In this document: positions 6,120 to 6,151 of the stretch, in pieces
Position numbering within the stretch: the stretch's first letter is position 1
Layout: each line of letters opens with the position of its first letter
From: CAZCBD01 sp964496755
GTDB lineage: Bacteria > Bacteroidota > Ignavibacteria > Ignavibacteriales > Melioribacteraceae
Reading direction: 5' to 3'
DNA: 6,151 nucleotides
Assembly (NCBI GenBank): GCA_964496755.1
Contig: CAZCBD010000159.1
Coordinates: 1 to 6,151 of the forward strand
The notes under the pieces: model-generated
What the model was told of the DNA's origin: nothing
What the model saw: the letters and a program-made list of their open reading frames with translations, nothing else
The model's database searches: none
Program-made: the position numbers and the translations under genes

Positions 6120-6151
6120 TTAAAGAGGAATATTTGTATGTTTTTTATTTG
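6120..6151 (-). CDS. Acyl-CoA carboxylase carboxyltransferase (beta) subunit, C-terminal end only
   Basis: The minus-strand frame entering from the right edge reads NKKHTNIPL and then stops (TAA, 6120-6122). A [KR]KH-x-NIPL ending is the hallmark C-terminus of propionyl-CoA carboxylase beta and methylmalonyl-CoA decarboxylase alpha-type carboxyltransferases; human PCCB ends in RKHANIPL. The call rests on nine complete residues but fits its position 18 bases before the likely biotin carboxylase start, giving the order carboxyltransferase, biotin carboxylase, carrier. The rest of the gene lies outside the window. Confidence 0.8.
   Translation of the reverse strand, partial: NKKHTNIPL

Noticed and set aside
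6124..6151. Plus-strand ATG at 6138 with an AGAGGA-like sequence eight bases upstream, suggesting a divergent gene
   Set aside because: The same bases encode the KKHTNIPL-stop tail of a carboxyltransferase on the minus strand, which is far more specific evidence.

Overview
All genes in this AT-rich 6.15 kb window lie on the minus strand. From right to left they are the end of a carboxyltransferase gene, a biotin carboxylase, a biotinyl carrier protein, groES, groEL, and a secreted repeat protein of unrecognised family. No RNA gene, insertion sequence, CRISPR array or origin was found. No gene-free stretch exceeds 300 bases; the longest is the 175-base groES leader.

Organism: GroEL sequence and its Met/Gly-rich tail, the separate biotin carboxylase and carrier genes of the propionyl-CoA-carboxylase type, and the low GC suggest the Bacteroidota/Chlorobiota (FCB) group. 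Four of the five complete genes have clear purine-rich Shine-Dalgarno sequences. That is less usual for Bacteroidia and Flavobacteriia and leans towards an Ignavibacteria-like lineage. This placement is inference; the sequence alone does not fix a genus.

Region 1 (about 4033-6151) is an acyl-CoA carboxylase operon. The last nine complete codons of a PCCB/MmdA-type carboxyltransferase enter at the right edge. Biotin carboxylase follows after a short gap, then the carrier protein. The carboxylase would charge biotin on the carrier using ATP and bicarbonate, and the carboxyltransferase would move the CO2 to an acyl-CoA. The conserved N-terminus of the biotin carboxylase is encoded upstream of its first ATG, but that stretch has no ATG, GTG or TTG. 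The gene therefore either starts at a rare ATT codon or carries a sequence error.

Region 2 (about 1842-4000) is the groES-groEL chaperonin operon. It has a perfect CIRCE operator (HrcA target) overlapping a plausible promoter, and a strong hairpin terminator behind groEL.

Region 3 (about 1-1787) encodes a 568-residue exported protein built of four repeats of about 138 residues. Three carry strongly conserved DYGWI, AGGA-x-KN and SH-[SA]-Y-x-x-WN motifs, and the first is degenerate. It ends in its own terminator. This is the only gene in the window whose function is unknown to me, and the best candidate for new biology. I saw no evidence of a multi-gene novel system.
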